Assembly (NCBI RefSeq): GCF_011044495.1
Contig: NZ_CP049143.1
Coordinates: 5,952,001 to 6,016,000 of the forward strand
DNA: 64,000 bases
Source: Roseimicrobium sp. ORNL1
GTDB lineage: Bacteria; Verrucomicrobiota; Verrucomicrobiia; Verrucomicrobiales; Verrucomicrobiaceae
Direction of reading: 5' to 3'
The notes under the pieces are model-generated. The model searched no databases. It saw nothing but the letters and a program-made list of their open reading frames with translations, and was not told where the DNA came from. This document shows, piece by piece, positions 18,764 through 27,910 of this stretch (the stretch's first letter is position 1; each line of letters starts with the position of its first letter). Made by a program: the position numbers and the translations under genes.

Positions 18764-18997
18764 ATGAGTAGAAGTGGGACCGCAGCCTTACTAGTCTCGG
18801 CGTTCCTCGTCGGATATGTTGTGTCCTTCCTTTTCTACAAGAAGGAACACTATTACCCTGGTCTTGGTGCCGGTCCCAGTCCCATCTCTACTCTTCGCTG
18901 GCGTATTCCAGACACACCAGCTCACCGTGCAATGATGACCCTCTATTGGCCGATGAGACAGATCCCAGTGTTCAGCGGCCCAATAGACTGGATTTGA
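18764..18997 (+). CDS. small single-span membrane protein, hypothetical
   Basis: 77 residues; a hydrophobic N-terminal span (about 8-25, LLVSAFLVGYVVSFLFY) then a short polar Pro/Trp-containing tail. It begins 14 bases after the SDR stop and its stop abuts the stop of the convergent SDR gene on the other strand. Spacing and a believable membrane segment favour a real gene, but no family is recognised. Confidence 0.45.
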   Translation: MSRSGTAALLVSAFLVGYVVSFLFYKKEHYYPGLGAGPSPISTLRWRIPDTPAHRAMMTLYWPMRQIPVFSGPIDWI

Positions 18998-19771
18998 TCA
19001 CCTCAAGTACAGCGTCCCACCGTCAACGGGATACGCCACGCCAGTGATAAAGCTCGCTTCGTCACTGCACAAGAACACCGCAGCAGCAGCCACTTCCTCT
19101 GGCGTTCCCATTCTCCCAATGGGCTGCGTCTTCGACAGCTTCTCAAACATCTCGTCCACCCTGTCCGGATAGTTCTTCTTAATGAAGCCATCCACAAAGG
19201 GCGTGTGGATGCGGCCGGGGCAGAGGGCGTTGCAGCGGATGTTCTGCTTCATGTAGTCCTGCGCCACGTTGTAGGTCATGGCAAGGACGGCGCCCTTGCT
19301 CATGCTGTAGGCAAAACGATCGCCGATCCCCATGAGCGCGGCGATGGAGCAGAGATTCAGCACCACACCGCCACCATGCGTGAGCATGCGTTTCACGCCC
19401 GCTTTCAAACAATGCGCCACGCCTTTCACATTCACGTTGTAGATGCGATCAAGATCGGTCTCTGAAGTATTCAGTACATTGCCCACATGCGCGATGCCCG
19501 CGTTGTTCACGAGAATGTCGAGACGCTGCTGGCGTTTCCACGCGGCTTCAAACGCGGCTTCCACGGAACCCGCATCGGCCACATCGCAGGAGCTGGCGGC
19601 AGCGCTGCCTCCGGCACTCTTGATTTCCGCCACCACCTCAGCGGCCGTGGATTCATTCAGATCCAGCACCTCCACATGTGCACCTTGTTTTGCAAAGGCC
19701 ACGGCAATCGCCTTGCCAATTCCGCTGCCTGCACCCGTGATGATTGCTGTTTTGCCGGAGAGAGAGAACAT
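18998..19771 (-). CDS. short-chain dehydrogenase/reductase
   Basis: 257 residues from the ATG at 19771; upstream in-frame starts would add a non-SDR tail. It has TGAGSGIG near 12, NNAGIAHVG near 90, Ser in LNLCSIAAL, YSMSK near 152-156, and a C-terminal GRMGTPEEVAAAAVFLCSDEASFITG...DGG. It is divergent from the sulfatase gene across 80 bases and convergent with the preceding small gene. It is a second candidate dehydrogenase for the same sugar pathway; substrate unknown. Confidence 0.87.
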   Translation of the reverse strand: MFSLSGKTAIITGAGSGIGKAIAVAFAKQGAHVEVLDLNESTAAEVVAEIKSAGGSAAASSCDVADAGSVEAAFEAAWKRQQRLDILVNNAGIAHVGNVLNTSETDLDRIYNVNVKGVAHCLKAGVKRMLTHGGGVVLNLCSIAALMGIGDRFAYSMSKGAVLAMTYNVAQDYMKQNIRCNALCPGRIHTPFVDGFIKKNYPDRVDEMFEKLSKTQPIGRMGTPEEVAAAAVFLCSDEASFITGVAYPVDGGTLYLR

Positions 19772-19851
19772 AAGAAGAGATGTGGAGGCGAGCATGACGG
19801 GGACTTTCAGTTCGTGCAAGCGCGCACCGCATCTTCACGTTTCCTCCCGCG

Positions 19852-21321
19852 ATGCTTTCTCGTTTCCTTCCCACGATTGTCGCTTGTCTCGCCACTTTTG
19901 TGGCAGCGCCATCCATGGCCGCTGAGCCGCCGCCGAACATCGTGCTCATCGTGGCGGATGACCTGGGCTACTCGGACGTTGGGTGCTTTGGTGCACAAGG
20001 CATCAAGACGCCCAATCTGGATCGACTGGCAGGCGAGGGCACGCGATTCACCAGCTTCTATGTTTCCCAGGCCGTGTGCACCGCCTCCCGGGCTTCGCTC
20101 ATGAGCGGATGCTATGCAAACCGCATCGGCCTGCAGGGTGCCTTGAATCACACCAGCCCCAACGGCATCAGTCTGGAGGAACTGCTCCTGCCGGAAGTTT
20201 GCAAAGCGCGTGGCTACATCACCGCCTGCTACGGCAAGTGGCACCTCGGGCTCGCTGGTCTTGGTCCGAACTACCATGGGTTCGATGACTTCTTCGGCAT
20301 TCCGTATTCGAACGACAACGGCCCCTTCCATCCCACCATCAAGAACATGCCTGATCTGCCCCTGCTTGAAGGAGGCGAAACCATTGAGCTCAATCCCGAT
20401 CAGTCGCAGTTCACCCGTCGGTTCACCGAGAAGGCGGTGTCCTTCATCCGAAAGAGCAAGGGCCGGCCCTTCTTCCTCTATGTGCCCCATGTCATGCCTC
20501 ATGTACCCATTTTCGTTTCCGAGAAATTCAAAGGACATAGCACCGCGGGATTGTATGGCGATGTGGTGGAAGAACTGGATGACGGCATCGGCCAGATCCT
20601 CGCCACGTTGAGGGAACTGGATCTGGAGAAGAACACGTGGGTCATCTTCTTCTCCGACAACGGCCCCTTCCTCAGCTACGGCACCAATGCAGGCACCGCA
20701 CAGCCCTATCGTGAAGGCAAGCTCACAGCTTTCGAAGGCGGTGTTCGCACACCCTGCATCATGCGCTGGCCCGGGCGCATTCCCGCGGGACGCACCTGTA
20801 ATGAAATGCTCTCCACCATGGACCTCCTGCCGACCCTGGCGGCGCTGCTCGAACAACCACAGCCCAAGCTCAAGATCGACGGCAAGAACATCCTCCCCAT
20901 ACTGACCAACGAGCCCGGAGCCAAGTCGCCTCACGAGGCCCTCTTCGTTTACAGTGGCACGGAGTTGCACGCCGTGATCAGCGGTCCATGGAAGCTGCAC
21001 TTCCCTCACCCCTACCTCACCGTGGCTGCCGAACCCGGCCGCGACGGCAAGCCTTCCAACTGGGCGAATCTCAAGCCCGACTCCATCACCCAATCCGGCG
21101 TCGAAGGCATCGCCTCACGTCATGGTTATCGCGTCGAGAAGCTGCCGCTGTCTCTCTACAACCTCTCAGACGATCCCGGCGAGCAGAAGAACGTCGCCGA
21201 GCAGCATCCTGATGTTGTCGCCCGCCTCAGCGCGCTCGCGGAAACGATGCGCGCGGATCTGGGTGACTCGTTGCAAGGACGCACGGGCGAAGGCGTGCGT
21301 CCCGCGGGGAAAGTAGAGTGA
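19852..21321 (+). CDS. secreted type I sulfatase
   Basis: 489 residues with a signal peptide (about 1-23, ending SMAA). It has the metal-binding DD in IVADDLGYSDVG and the formylglycine motif CTASR at Cys76-Arg80, a Cys-type C-x-A-x-R variant acceptable to formylglycine-generating enzyme. It also has YGKWHLG and the VIFFSDNG segment. Family members hydrolyse sulfate esters from sulfated sugars; the N-terminus and length fit arylsulfatase A-like S1 enzymes. The neighbourhood of sugar-acid oxidation genes suggests desulfation of algal or host polysaccharide. No maturase gene is seen in the window. Confidence 0.92.
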   Translation: MLSRFLPTIVACLATFVAAPSMAAEPPPNIVLIVADDLGYSDVGCFGAQGIKTPNLDRLAGEGTRFTSFYVSQAVCTASRASLMSGCYANRIGLQGALNHTSPNGISLEELLLPEVCKARGYITACYGKWHLGLAGLGPNYHGFDDFFGIPYSNDNGPFHPTIKNMPDLPLLEGGETIELNPDQSQFTRRFTEKAVSFIRKSKGRPFFLYVPHVMPHVPIFVSEKFKGHSTAGLYGDVVEELDDGIGQILATLRELDLEKNTWVIFFSDNGPFLSYGTNAGTAQPYREGKLTAFEGGVRTPCIMRWPGRIPAGRTCNEMLSTMDLLPTLAALLEQPQPKLKIDGKNILPILTNEPGAKSPHEALFVYSGTELHAVISGPWKLHFPHPYLTVAAEPGRDGKPSNWANLKPDSITQSGVEGIASRHGYRVEKLPLSLYNLSDDPGEQKNVAEQHPDVVARLSALAETMRADLGDSLQGRTGEGVRPAGKVE

Positions 21322-21352
21322 AGGAACTGACTGCAGACTCACTGCCATCTAC

Positions 21353-22945
21353 TCACACATCCCCCTTCGTCATCTCTCCGTCCACCATGCGCCAGGCGCC
21401 GGTGACATTCTTGTTCTGGATCGCCTGGGGCAGGCAATCATCCGGGAAGCCCTGGTAGCAGACGGGACGGACGAAGCGGTAGATCGCTGCGGTACCGATG
21501 CTGGTGAAGTGGCTGTGCGTGGACGAAGGATAGGGACCGCCGTGATGCATGGAGGGACAGACCTCGATGCCGGTGCCGAAGCCATTGAAGATGATGCGGC
21601 CTGCCTTGCGCTCAAGAATGCGCACGAGGCGCGCATGCTCGCGGAGGTCATCCTCCGTGCCATGGATAGCGGCGGTGAGCTGGCCATCGAAGCTCTCGGC
21701 GATGCGTTCGAGTTCTTCCTTGCTGCCCACATGCGTCACCACACTGCTGGGGCCGAAGACTTCCTCACGCAGGGACTCCTGTCTTTCGAAGTTGGCGGCA
21801 TCCGTGCTGAAGAGCGCTGCCGTGGCCTGGGAGGCTTCCTTGCTGGCGGGCGTCTGCGAGCGCGCCACGAGGTCCACACCTTGAGTGGCAATCACACGGG
21901 CGACACCGGTGTCGAAGGAGTTTGAGATACCGGCATGCAGCATGGAGGTGGGCTGCCATGCCTTCACGAGGAAAGAGGTCTTCTCCATGAATTGCTTCAG
22001 TCCATCGCTCTGCACGCCGAAGACGAGGCCGGGATTCGTGCAGAACTGACCCACACCCATGGTGAGCGAAGTGACAAACGCCTCCGCGATCTGCGGCGCC
22101 CGCTGCTGCAAGGCGCCGGGCAGGAGGAAGACGGGATTCACGCTGCCCAGTTCACCATAGAAGGGAATCGGATTCGGGCGTGACGACGCCGCATCGAAGA
22201 GCGCGCGACCGCCTTTCAACGAGCCCGTAAAGGCCACCGCCGCGGTGAGCGAGTGCTTCACCAGCGCCATGCCGATCTCACTACCCTTGCCATGCACCAT
22301 GGAGAATACACCGGCAGGCATGCCAGTCTTCTCCGCAGCTTCCGTGATGACGCGCGCGATCATCTCGCTCGTGCCGGGGTGTCCGGGATGCGCCTTCACC
22401 ACCACGGGACAACCTGCGCCGAGTGCGCTCACGGTATCCGTGCCTGCAACGGAAATGGCGAGGGGGAAATTGCTCGCACCGAACACCACCACCGGTCCCA
22501 CGGGCACCATCATGCGGCGCACATCCGGCTTCGGCAAAGGAGCACGGTCCGGGATGGCCTTGTCGATGCGAGCCTCCAACCACGTGCCTTCACGGACGAG
22601 CTTGGCAAACAGCCGGGCCTGACTGGTCGTACGGCCGCGCTCTCCCGTCACGCGTACCATGGGCAGACCGGTTTCTTCATTGGCCCGCTTCAACAAGTCG
22701 TCGCCCAGCGCATCGATGCCATCTGCGATGGCTTCCAGAAAGCTGGCGCGCTCCTCGGGGGTCTTCGCGCGGAACTCATCAAACGCCGCATCCGCCGCCT
22801 TCAGCGCGGCATCCGCCTGATCGACCGGGGACTCGTGGAAGACAGGCTCCAGCGACTTCCCCGTGGCCGGATTGGTGGCCGTGAAAGCCTCCCCCGTGGA
22901 ATCGACTGTCTTGCCTGCGATGATGGACTGTCCGTGAAGCGTCAT
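21353..22945 (-). CDS. aldehyde dehydrogenase, 2-ketoglutarate semialdehyde type
   Basis: 530 residues, cytosolic NAD(P)-dependent ALDH. Catalytic Glu265 is in FYGELGSVNP and Cys302 in GVGQFCTNPG; the cofactor region VVVFGASNFPLAISVAG is near 152-168. The GQFCTNPG and YGELGSVNPVF variants, plus the length, are typical of the alpha-ketoglutaric semialdehyde (2,5-dioxovalerate) dehydrogenases that finish non-phosphorylative pentose and hexarate oxidation. The IlvD/Edd dehydratase 4 kb away supports this. The product would be 2-oxoglutarate, feeding the TCA cycle. It is convergent with the sulfatase. Confidence 0.88.
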   Translation of the reverse strand: MTLHGQSIIAGKTVDSTGEAFTATNPATGKSLEPVFHESPVDQADAALKAADAAFDEFRAKTPEERASFLEAIADGIDALGDDLLKRANEETGLPMVRVTGERGRTTSQARLFAKLVREGTWLEARIDKAIPDRAPLPKPDVRRMMVPVGPVVVFGASNFPLAISVAGTDTVSALGAGCPVVVKAHPGHPGTSEMIARVITEAAEKTGMPAGVFSMVHGKGSEIGMALVKHSLTAAVAFTGSLKGGRALFDAASSRPNPIPFYGELGSVNPVFLLPGALQQRAPQIAEAFVTSLTMGVGQFCTNPGLVFGVQSDGLKQFMEKTSFLVKAWQPTSMLHAGISNSFDTGVARVIATQGVDLVARSQTPASKEASQATAALFSTDAANFERQESLREEVFGPSSVVTHVGSKEELERIAESFDGQLTAAIHGTEDDLREHARLVRILERKAGRIIFNGFGTGIEVCPSMHHGGPYPSSTHSHFTSIGTAAIYRFVRPVCYQGFPDDCLPQAIQNKNVTGAWRMVDGEMTKGDV

Positions 22946-23013
22946 AGTGCCCCAGTGTCACGATTCACGAGCGCAAGTCAAACGCGCGGGTGAAGTCGGG
23001 TTCCCACCGGGAG

Positions 23014-23619
23014 CTAACGGTGCGCAAATCGCAGCGCCTCGAAGACAAAACCTATCGCGATGGGCACCCCTACGAACAAAAACCACCGGACCCACAGATA
23101 AGCCAGCAGCCCCATCCACCGGCTCCCGTCCCAAATCACCAGAGGCACCATACAAAGCTTGAGGACCGCGGCTGCAACCACCCCACCGACCGGCACCACG
23201 ACCACGAGATACAGCATCATTTCAACCGCGCTGATCCTTCCCCCACCATGATGCCCACCAAACCGGTGATCTGTGAGCTCGTCCACCACCGTGGCGACCA
23301 CGTGTGAAGCACCCGCGAGCAATAGCACTGCTGCAGCAGTGATGGCCCAATCAAGAAACGCCGGATATTTTTGAAAGGGCGGCACTGTTTCTACCAGGCC
23401 CTCCTCGGGAAGCGGCTCCTCCGGTCGCGCATTCATGACTTCCAGCGCCGCCTCCACTTCCTCCTCCGGGATCATGACGGAGCACGGCTCCCATCCAGGC
23501 GTGTAAAGATGCGCAGCCTCCTCATGCCAGACTTCCACGGGAATGCCGTGAGCCTCCAACACTCCCCGCACCACATGGGCACGATGCGGTTCATACGCAG
23601 ATCCCAGTCGGACGAACAT
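23014..23619 (-). CDS. DUF2007-like domain fused to membrane helices
   Basis: 201 residues. The N-terminal ~65 residues (FVRLGSAYEPHRAHVVRGVLEAHGIPVEVW, then SVMIPEEEVEAALEVM) match the DUF2007 putative signal-transducing fold, which is often fused to membrane parts. Three hydrophobic segments follow (about 87-110, 130-158, 170-195). It is divergent in arrangement from its neighbours and has no obvious partner. Function is unknown. Confidence 0.75.
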   Translation of the reverse strand: MFVRLGSAYEPHRAHVVRGVLEAHGIPVEVWHEEAAHLYTPGWEPCSVMIPEEEVEAALEVMNARPEEPLPEEGLVETVPPFQKYPAFLDWAITAAAVLLLAGASHVVATVVDELTDHRFGGHHGGGRISAVEMMLYLVVVVPVGGVVAAAVLKLCMVPLVIWDGSRWMGLLAYLWVRWFLFVGVPIAIGFVFEALRFAHR

Positions 23620-23703
23620 GCGCCCCAGATTGCATGAACCGCGATACGACGTCGAGAGAGTTTTCAGATAAAGAGATGCGATCGCGAGAACCGATCCCCG
23701 ATC

Positions 23704-24663
23704 CTACTTCTCCACCTGACCGAAGAGCCACTTATGCACCTCGGGATCATCGAAGACCTTTGTCGCAATCCCGTGTCCTCCCGTCGGGAACTCCGTGTAC
23801 TTGAAGGTCTTCTCTGAACGCTCCAATGCCTTCGCCAGAGTTTGCGACACCGAGACTTTCACGACTTCATCATCCACCGCGTGGAAGATCCACAGCGGAC
23901 GTTTCTTGAAGGTGTTCGCCGTCTCCGGTCCTGAGCATCCCGACACCGCCACTCCGGCGGTGAAGAGACGCGGTTCCGCATTCATCAGGTGGCAGGTGCC
24001 AAATCCACCCATCGAGTGACCGATGACATAGATGCGCTTTTCATCGATCGGCAGGGACTTGATCAACTTCTTCACCAGGTCCACCGCCTCCGTGCCCGGC
24101 TTGTCATACCAGCCAGCTCCCGTGCCGCCGAAAGGCTGGTAGCAAAGTGGCGCCAGGATGATGCACGGATGCGCTGCGTAGTTTTCCGTCTTGGTGAAGG
24201 ACTTCATCCAGCCGTTTACCTGCTTGCCGTTCTCGTCGTTCTGGCTCTTGCCGTGGAGGGCCAGCACCAGTGGGTACTTCTGCGAGGCGCTGAGTTCCTT
24301 GGAGGCATACAGGGCAAAGGGAAGATCCTCGTGCTTGGAGAGCGCCCAGTCACCGGTGACAAGAGAAGCGTATGTTCCTTCGATGGGCTTGTGCGGTGCA
24401 TTTGCCGTCGGCGATGCTGGAGCACCGGGCTTCGCTGCCGGTGGAGTGGCGCCATTGGACTGCACCCATTTCCGGTCTTCTTCAGACAAACGTTCCAGGG
24501 GAATGGTGAAGGTCTGGCCTGCGGCATTTTTTACAGTCACTGCAGCAGCCGTGGCGCTGACGAGGTCCGCCTCCAGCTTGCGACCATCCGCAGCGGTCCA
24601 CGTGCGGGCGCTGGCGAGCATGGGCAGGCCCATGGCAGTGAGAAGGGCAATCAGACGTTTCAT
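23704..24663 (-). CDS. exported SHD1 domain-alpha/beta hydrolase fusion
   Basis: 319 residues from the ATG at 24663, which starts a signal peptide (MKRLIALLTAMGLPMLASA). Residues ~20-68 form an SHD1-like module (RTWTAADGRKLEADLVSA...ITLERLSEEDRKWV-like spacing) common in Planctomycetes and Verrucomicrobia. A Pro/Ala linker follows, then an esterase domain of the CE1/PHB-depolymerase kind with nucleophile GHSMGGFG, Asp in HAVDDEVV and His in GGHG. It probably cleaves esters on polysaccharide outside the cytoplasm. A TGTAAC sequence at 24785-24790 precedes it, weakly similar to the ECF promoter elements described at 27.8 and 28.7 kb. Confidence 0.82.
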   Translation of the reverse strand: MKRLIALLTAMGLPMLASARTWTAADGRKLEADLVSATAAAVTVKNAAGQTFTIPLERLSEEDRKWVQSNGATPPAAKPGAPASPTANAPHKPIEGTYASLVTGDWALSKHEDLPFALYASKELSASQKYPLVLALHGKSQNDENGKQVNGWMKSFTKTENYAAHPCIILAPLCYQPFGGTGAGWYDKPGTEAVDLVKKLIKSLPIDEKRIYVIGHSMGGFGTCHLMNAEPRLFTAGVAVSGCSGPETANTFKKRPLWIFHAVDDEVVKVSVSQTLAKALERSEKTFKYTEFPTGGHGIATKVFDDPEVHKWLFGQVEK

Positions 24664-24813
24664 GGTGAGGATAGGCTCAACGTTCGGTTTCCTGGACTCC
24701 ATGGGCACAACGCACGAGAGAGCTCAGTCTTTACGATTTTGCGCAAAGACCTGCCCAGTCATACTTTGGCATTCCGGGAGGAATGTTACAAAATCGATGC
24801 CGATTCTTCCAGA

Positions 24814-25176
24814 CTACGGCTCTGTGGGAATAGGCAACCCATGCATCTTGAGGAACGACAGCTTGTCCCAATACCCACGCTGAAATTTGATGCGCCCCTC
24901 CACCACGTGGAAAAATCCACACCCGCGGAGCCCGAGAGGATCCTTCCACTCCAACACGGCCCACTCTCCGTCGCACAAGATGTTGTCTGGAATACACACC
25001 ATTTCCGCCTGGGCAAACTCACGGCGAAACATCTCACGAATCGCCTCCTTTCCCTCCACTGGCGCATTCGCCACCTGATGATTCACTGCGTCATCATGGT
25101 AGAGCGCGACAAGTTTGTCCGCATCGGCAGCATTGAAAGCATCGATCCATGATCCGAGAGTTTCGCGGGGACTCAT
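24814..25176 (-). CDS. SnoaL/NTF2-like small protein
   Basis: 120 residues from the ATG at 25176 (an extension to 25200 is possible but adds Cys/Met-rich sequence). The pattern SPRETLGSWIDAFNAADADKLVALYHDDAVNHQVANAPVEGKEAIREMF is the typical N-terminal half of SnoaL-like proteins, cone-shaped NTF2 folds acting as isomerases, hydrolases or binding proteins on small molecules. The C-terminal half (WAVLEWKDPLGLRGCGFFHVVEGRI) completes the fold. Substrate unknown. Confidence 0.8.
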   Translation of the reverse strand: MSPRETLGSWIDAFNAADADKLVALYHDDAVNHQVANAPVEGKEAIREMFRREFAQAEMVCIPDNILCDGEWAVLEWKDPLGLRGCGFFHVVEGRIKFQRGYWDKLSFLKMHGLPIPTEP

Positions 25177-25247
25177 GCAACCGTGCATACACGCAAGCAC
25201 CTCACGGCACCAGAGCTGGATGATTCACTCATGTCTTGTTCGGACTT

Positions 25248-27839
25248 TCAGTGCGGCGGCATCTTGGAATACCAAGCCTTGATCGCACTCGCGAATTCAG
25301 GCGGCATGATGCCAGCGATCTCCCTGGGAATATCCGGCGGGGACAACCAAACGCGGTAGCTGTCGCCAGCCTCCGCACCCAGTTCATGCCACGCCAGGTA
25401 GCTTGGCGATCCCAGCCAGAGACAGTTGGTCCCCTGATTCCAGAAAGCGACGAAAGGCTCATCCTCACGGCCCAGGGGGCCGTAGCCTCGCAAGGTTTGT
25501 GTGGCATCGGCATGCTTCCATACGATTTGATAGCGTCTCTGTCCTGGCTGGTTGGGGATGGACCTGTCGGGGGACGGGATGAGGAGCGAGACCCCACCCG
25601 CCAGTGGGTGGGCACCTTCCGCGGTGATGAGTTTCGATTCTCCCGGCACTGGCCCCAACTCCGCCATCGTGACCGGGCCCAGGGTGACCATCTGCGTTTC
25701 GATGCGCGGCACCCCGGCATCCCGAAGTCGGCGGGCCACCTCCTCGACTCTCTGATGCGGACAGCCACGTGGGGCCACCACCCGCGCCATGAATCCCGCA
25801 TCCTCCACGCGAGAGATGCTCACCTGCACCACGCTCATGAGTTGCAGAGCCTGCATGGCTTTGTTGATCTGCTCCATCGGAATATCTTTGCCGACCTTAA
25901 GCTGCACTTCGACATCGGGCGCTGGTAAGACGACCTGCGGCGGGAGAATCTCCGGAAATGCCTCTCGCGCCGGAGCTGGCGCCTTCCGCACTGTAAGAAA
26001 CCACAGGCCCATCAGCATCGGGGTAATCATCAGGAATCCCACCACGGCCACCACCAGGCAGCCAATCCCCACGATCAATCCATGATTTCCACCCGATGCC
26101 ACAGCGGCGGCCTGCTTTGCTCCGGGCACGGCACCCGAGCGCAGCCAGCGCCACGTGGCGTGCATGATCCACCACACGGCCCCACCAAAGGCCACTACTG
26201 CCAGCGGGCCTGCGCCGCGAACCAAGCCAAGGACGGCGCAAATCAGCAGCATCAGCAGGGCCGCCAGTCCTCCTCCCAGGAAACACGGCCACACCCATGA
26301 GGCAAACAATCCGCTCGCGAGATGCTCAAACGGCGGCCCGCGCCGGCGCTGGGCAGACAGGTGGGACCAGCCCAGCAGCGTGCCAGCGATCATGCAGCCC
26401 AGTTCCAGTACGAGACAGAATGCCAGAATGGGCCCCAGCACCACCGCCTCCCAAGGTGTGCTGGAAATTCCGAAGGGTACCACCACCTTCGGTGAAGTTG
26501 CGGGTAGATTCCCCTCTCCATGGCCGGCGGGTTCATGCCCCGACGCTGCGGGAGGATTCACAACAACACCGCCACTGCTGAACGTCCCGCTGCCGTTGAC
26601 ATGAAACGATGCCGTCGGGGTGCTCATGGAAAGGGAGCGAACCCCTCCAAACACAATCAACAGCAAAAAGGGAATGAGCAGACTCACGGACACCATCACC
26701 GCCGCCGCTCGCGGATACGTTCGTGATGGTGCCGCGACCAAACGACGCGGCATCGGAGGCGGCGGGGACGGCGGCATCGGAGGCACAGGCGGAGCACTTC
26801 CAGCAGCACCACCACCGGAGCTCACCACACCCCCCACGCCTGCTAGATCTGGAGGAGAAGCAGCCTCATCATCATCGGCTGCATCCGCCTTCCCCAGCGT
26901 CATGATCTGCGTACGCAAATCCGCCGCTGTCTGCCAGCGCAGCTCGGGAGAGCGGTCCAGAGCACGCAACACGATTTCATCCAGCCGCACATCCACATGA
27001 ACTTTTTTCGATGGTGGCTCAAGTCGCTTCGCGGGCAGCTCTCCGGTGAGCATCTCATACAGCACCACGCCGAGTGAATAGATATCCGCCCGATGGTCCG
27101 TGCGCTGGGGTTGCTCGCGCTGCTCGGGCGCCATGTACTGCGGCGTGCCGGCAGGCTGCGAGTCGCCGGGCACCACTTCATCCGTGGGTGTATCGAGCAT
27201 CTTGGCGATGCCGAAGTCGGCGATCTTGATCCGCCCATCTTTGCTCAGCAGGAGATTTTCCGGCTTGATGTCTCGGTGCACAATGCTGTGCTCATGCGCG
27301 TACTGGAGCGCCTCGCAGATCGGTGGCACCACCGTCAGCGCCTGCTCTGGCGTGAGTTTTCCACCGCGCATGGCCTGGCGGAGATTCACGCCGTCCACGA
27401 ACTCCATGAGCAGGTAGAAAAAGGACCCTGCCTGCCCGAAGTCATGCACCGTGACGATGTGCGGATGACTCAGCGCCGCCAGCGCCTCCGCCTCCCGGGC
27501 GAATCTCGCGGCAAACGCAGGATCCTGCACCCGCTCCGGAGCCAGCAGCTTTAGCGCAACGAAACGCTTCAGCGATTTCTGCCTCGCCTTGTATACCACC
27601 CCCATGCCTCCACGCCCGAGACACTCCAGGATTTCAAGCTGTGGAAAATGCGGTGCAAGCTCCTCCGTAGTGGGTATCGGGACAGGAGGTGGCGAAGGTT
27701 GCGTCGCATCCAGGCCAGTGAGCAAGGTGGGTTCCTCCAGGTTCAGCGCCATCAGGCAGCGCGGGCACAAACCTTCAGGAGCAGAGGCTGGTAGAGGCGC
27801 TCCGCATTTGGGACATGCGTGGGATGGTGTGTCGCTCAC
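25248..27839 (-). CDS. transmembrane Ser/Thr protein kinase with N-terminal zinc ribbon
   Basis: 863 residues, GTG start at 27839. A zinc ribbon CPKC...CPRC (residues 9-28) is followed by a Hanks-type kinase domain (about 68-315): Gly loop GRGGMGVVYKA, Lys97, HRD with Asp190, DFG at 208-210, and APE in YMAPEQ. Gly/Pro/Ala-rich linker follows (about 330-370), then four to five membrane spans (first about 379-399, last near 620-645) and a C-terminal ~210-residue domain of alternating beta/alpha character. Kinase residues are complete, so it should be active. It follows the ECF sigma gene by 71 bases and shares its promoter-like element, suggesting a sigma-kinase signalling pair. Confidence 0.93.
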   Translation of the reverse strand: MSDTPSHACPKCGAPLPASAPEGLCPRCLMALNLEEPTLLTGLDATQPSPPPVPIPTTEELAPHFPQLEILECLGRGGMGVVYKARQKSLKRFVALKLLAPERVQDPAFAARFAREAEALAALSHPHIVTVHDFGQAGSFFYLLMEFVDGVNLRQAMRGGKLTPEQALTVVPPICEALQYAHEHSIVHRDIKPENLLLSKDGRIKIADFGIAKMLDTPTDEVVPGDSQPAGTPQYMAPEQREQPQRTDHRADIYSLGVVLYEMLTGELPAKRLEPPSKKVHVDVRLDEIVLRALDRSPELRWQTAADLRTQIMTLGKADAADDDEAASPPDLAGVGGVVSSGGGAAGSAPPVPPMPPSPPPPMPRRLVAAPSRTYPRAAAVMVSVSLLIPFLLLIVFGGVRSLSMSTPTASFHVNGSGTFSSGGVVVNPPAASGHEPAGHGEGNLPATSPKVVVPFGISSTPWEAVVLGPILAFCLVLELGCMIAGTLLGWSHLSAQRRRGPPFEHLASGLFASWVWPCFLGGGLAALLMLLICAVLGLVRGAGPLAVVAFGGAVWWIMHATWRWLRSGAVPGAKQAAAVASGGNHGLIVGIGCLVVAVVGFLMITPMLMGLWFLTVRKAPAPAREAFPEILPPQVVLPAPDVEVQLKVGKDIPMEQINKAMQALQLMSVVQVSISRVEDAGFMARVVAPRGCPHQRVEEVARRLRDAGVPRIETQMVTLGPVTMAELGPVPGESKLITAEGAHPLAGGVSLLIPSPDRSIPNQPGQRRYQIVWKHADATQTLRGYGPLGREDEPFVAFWNQGTNCLWLGSPSYLAWHELGAEAGDSYRVWLSPPDIPREIAGIMPPEFASAIKAWYSKMPPH

Positions 27840-27845
27840 GTTCGA

Positions 27846-27874
27846 TTCCTAAGTACGGACGGACAAACGTTACA
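27846..27874 (-). promoter_or_regulatory. ECF-type promoter of the kinase gene, leaderless arrangement
   Basis: On the minus strand TGTAACGTTT begins at -35 from the kinase GTG, and TAGGAA (within CTTAGGAA) lies at -12 to -7, with a 17-base spacer. The spacing is identical to that upstream of the sigma gene. AAC in the -35 element is typical of ECF promoters. If real, transcription starts at or next to the start codon. Confidence 0.6.
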
Positions 27875-27910
27875 CAATTGGCCGCGATGTGGCACCATTT
27901 TGCTGCCCCA

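Noticed and set aside
26723-26905. Tandem GGC/GGA-rich tract as a minisatellite
   Set aside because: It encodes the Gly/Pro-rich linker of the kinase and has no regular repeat unit.
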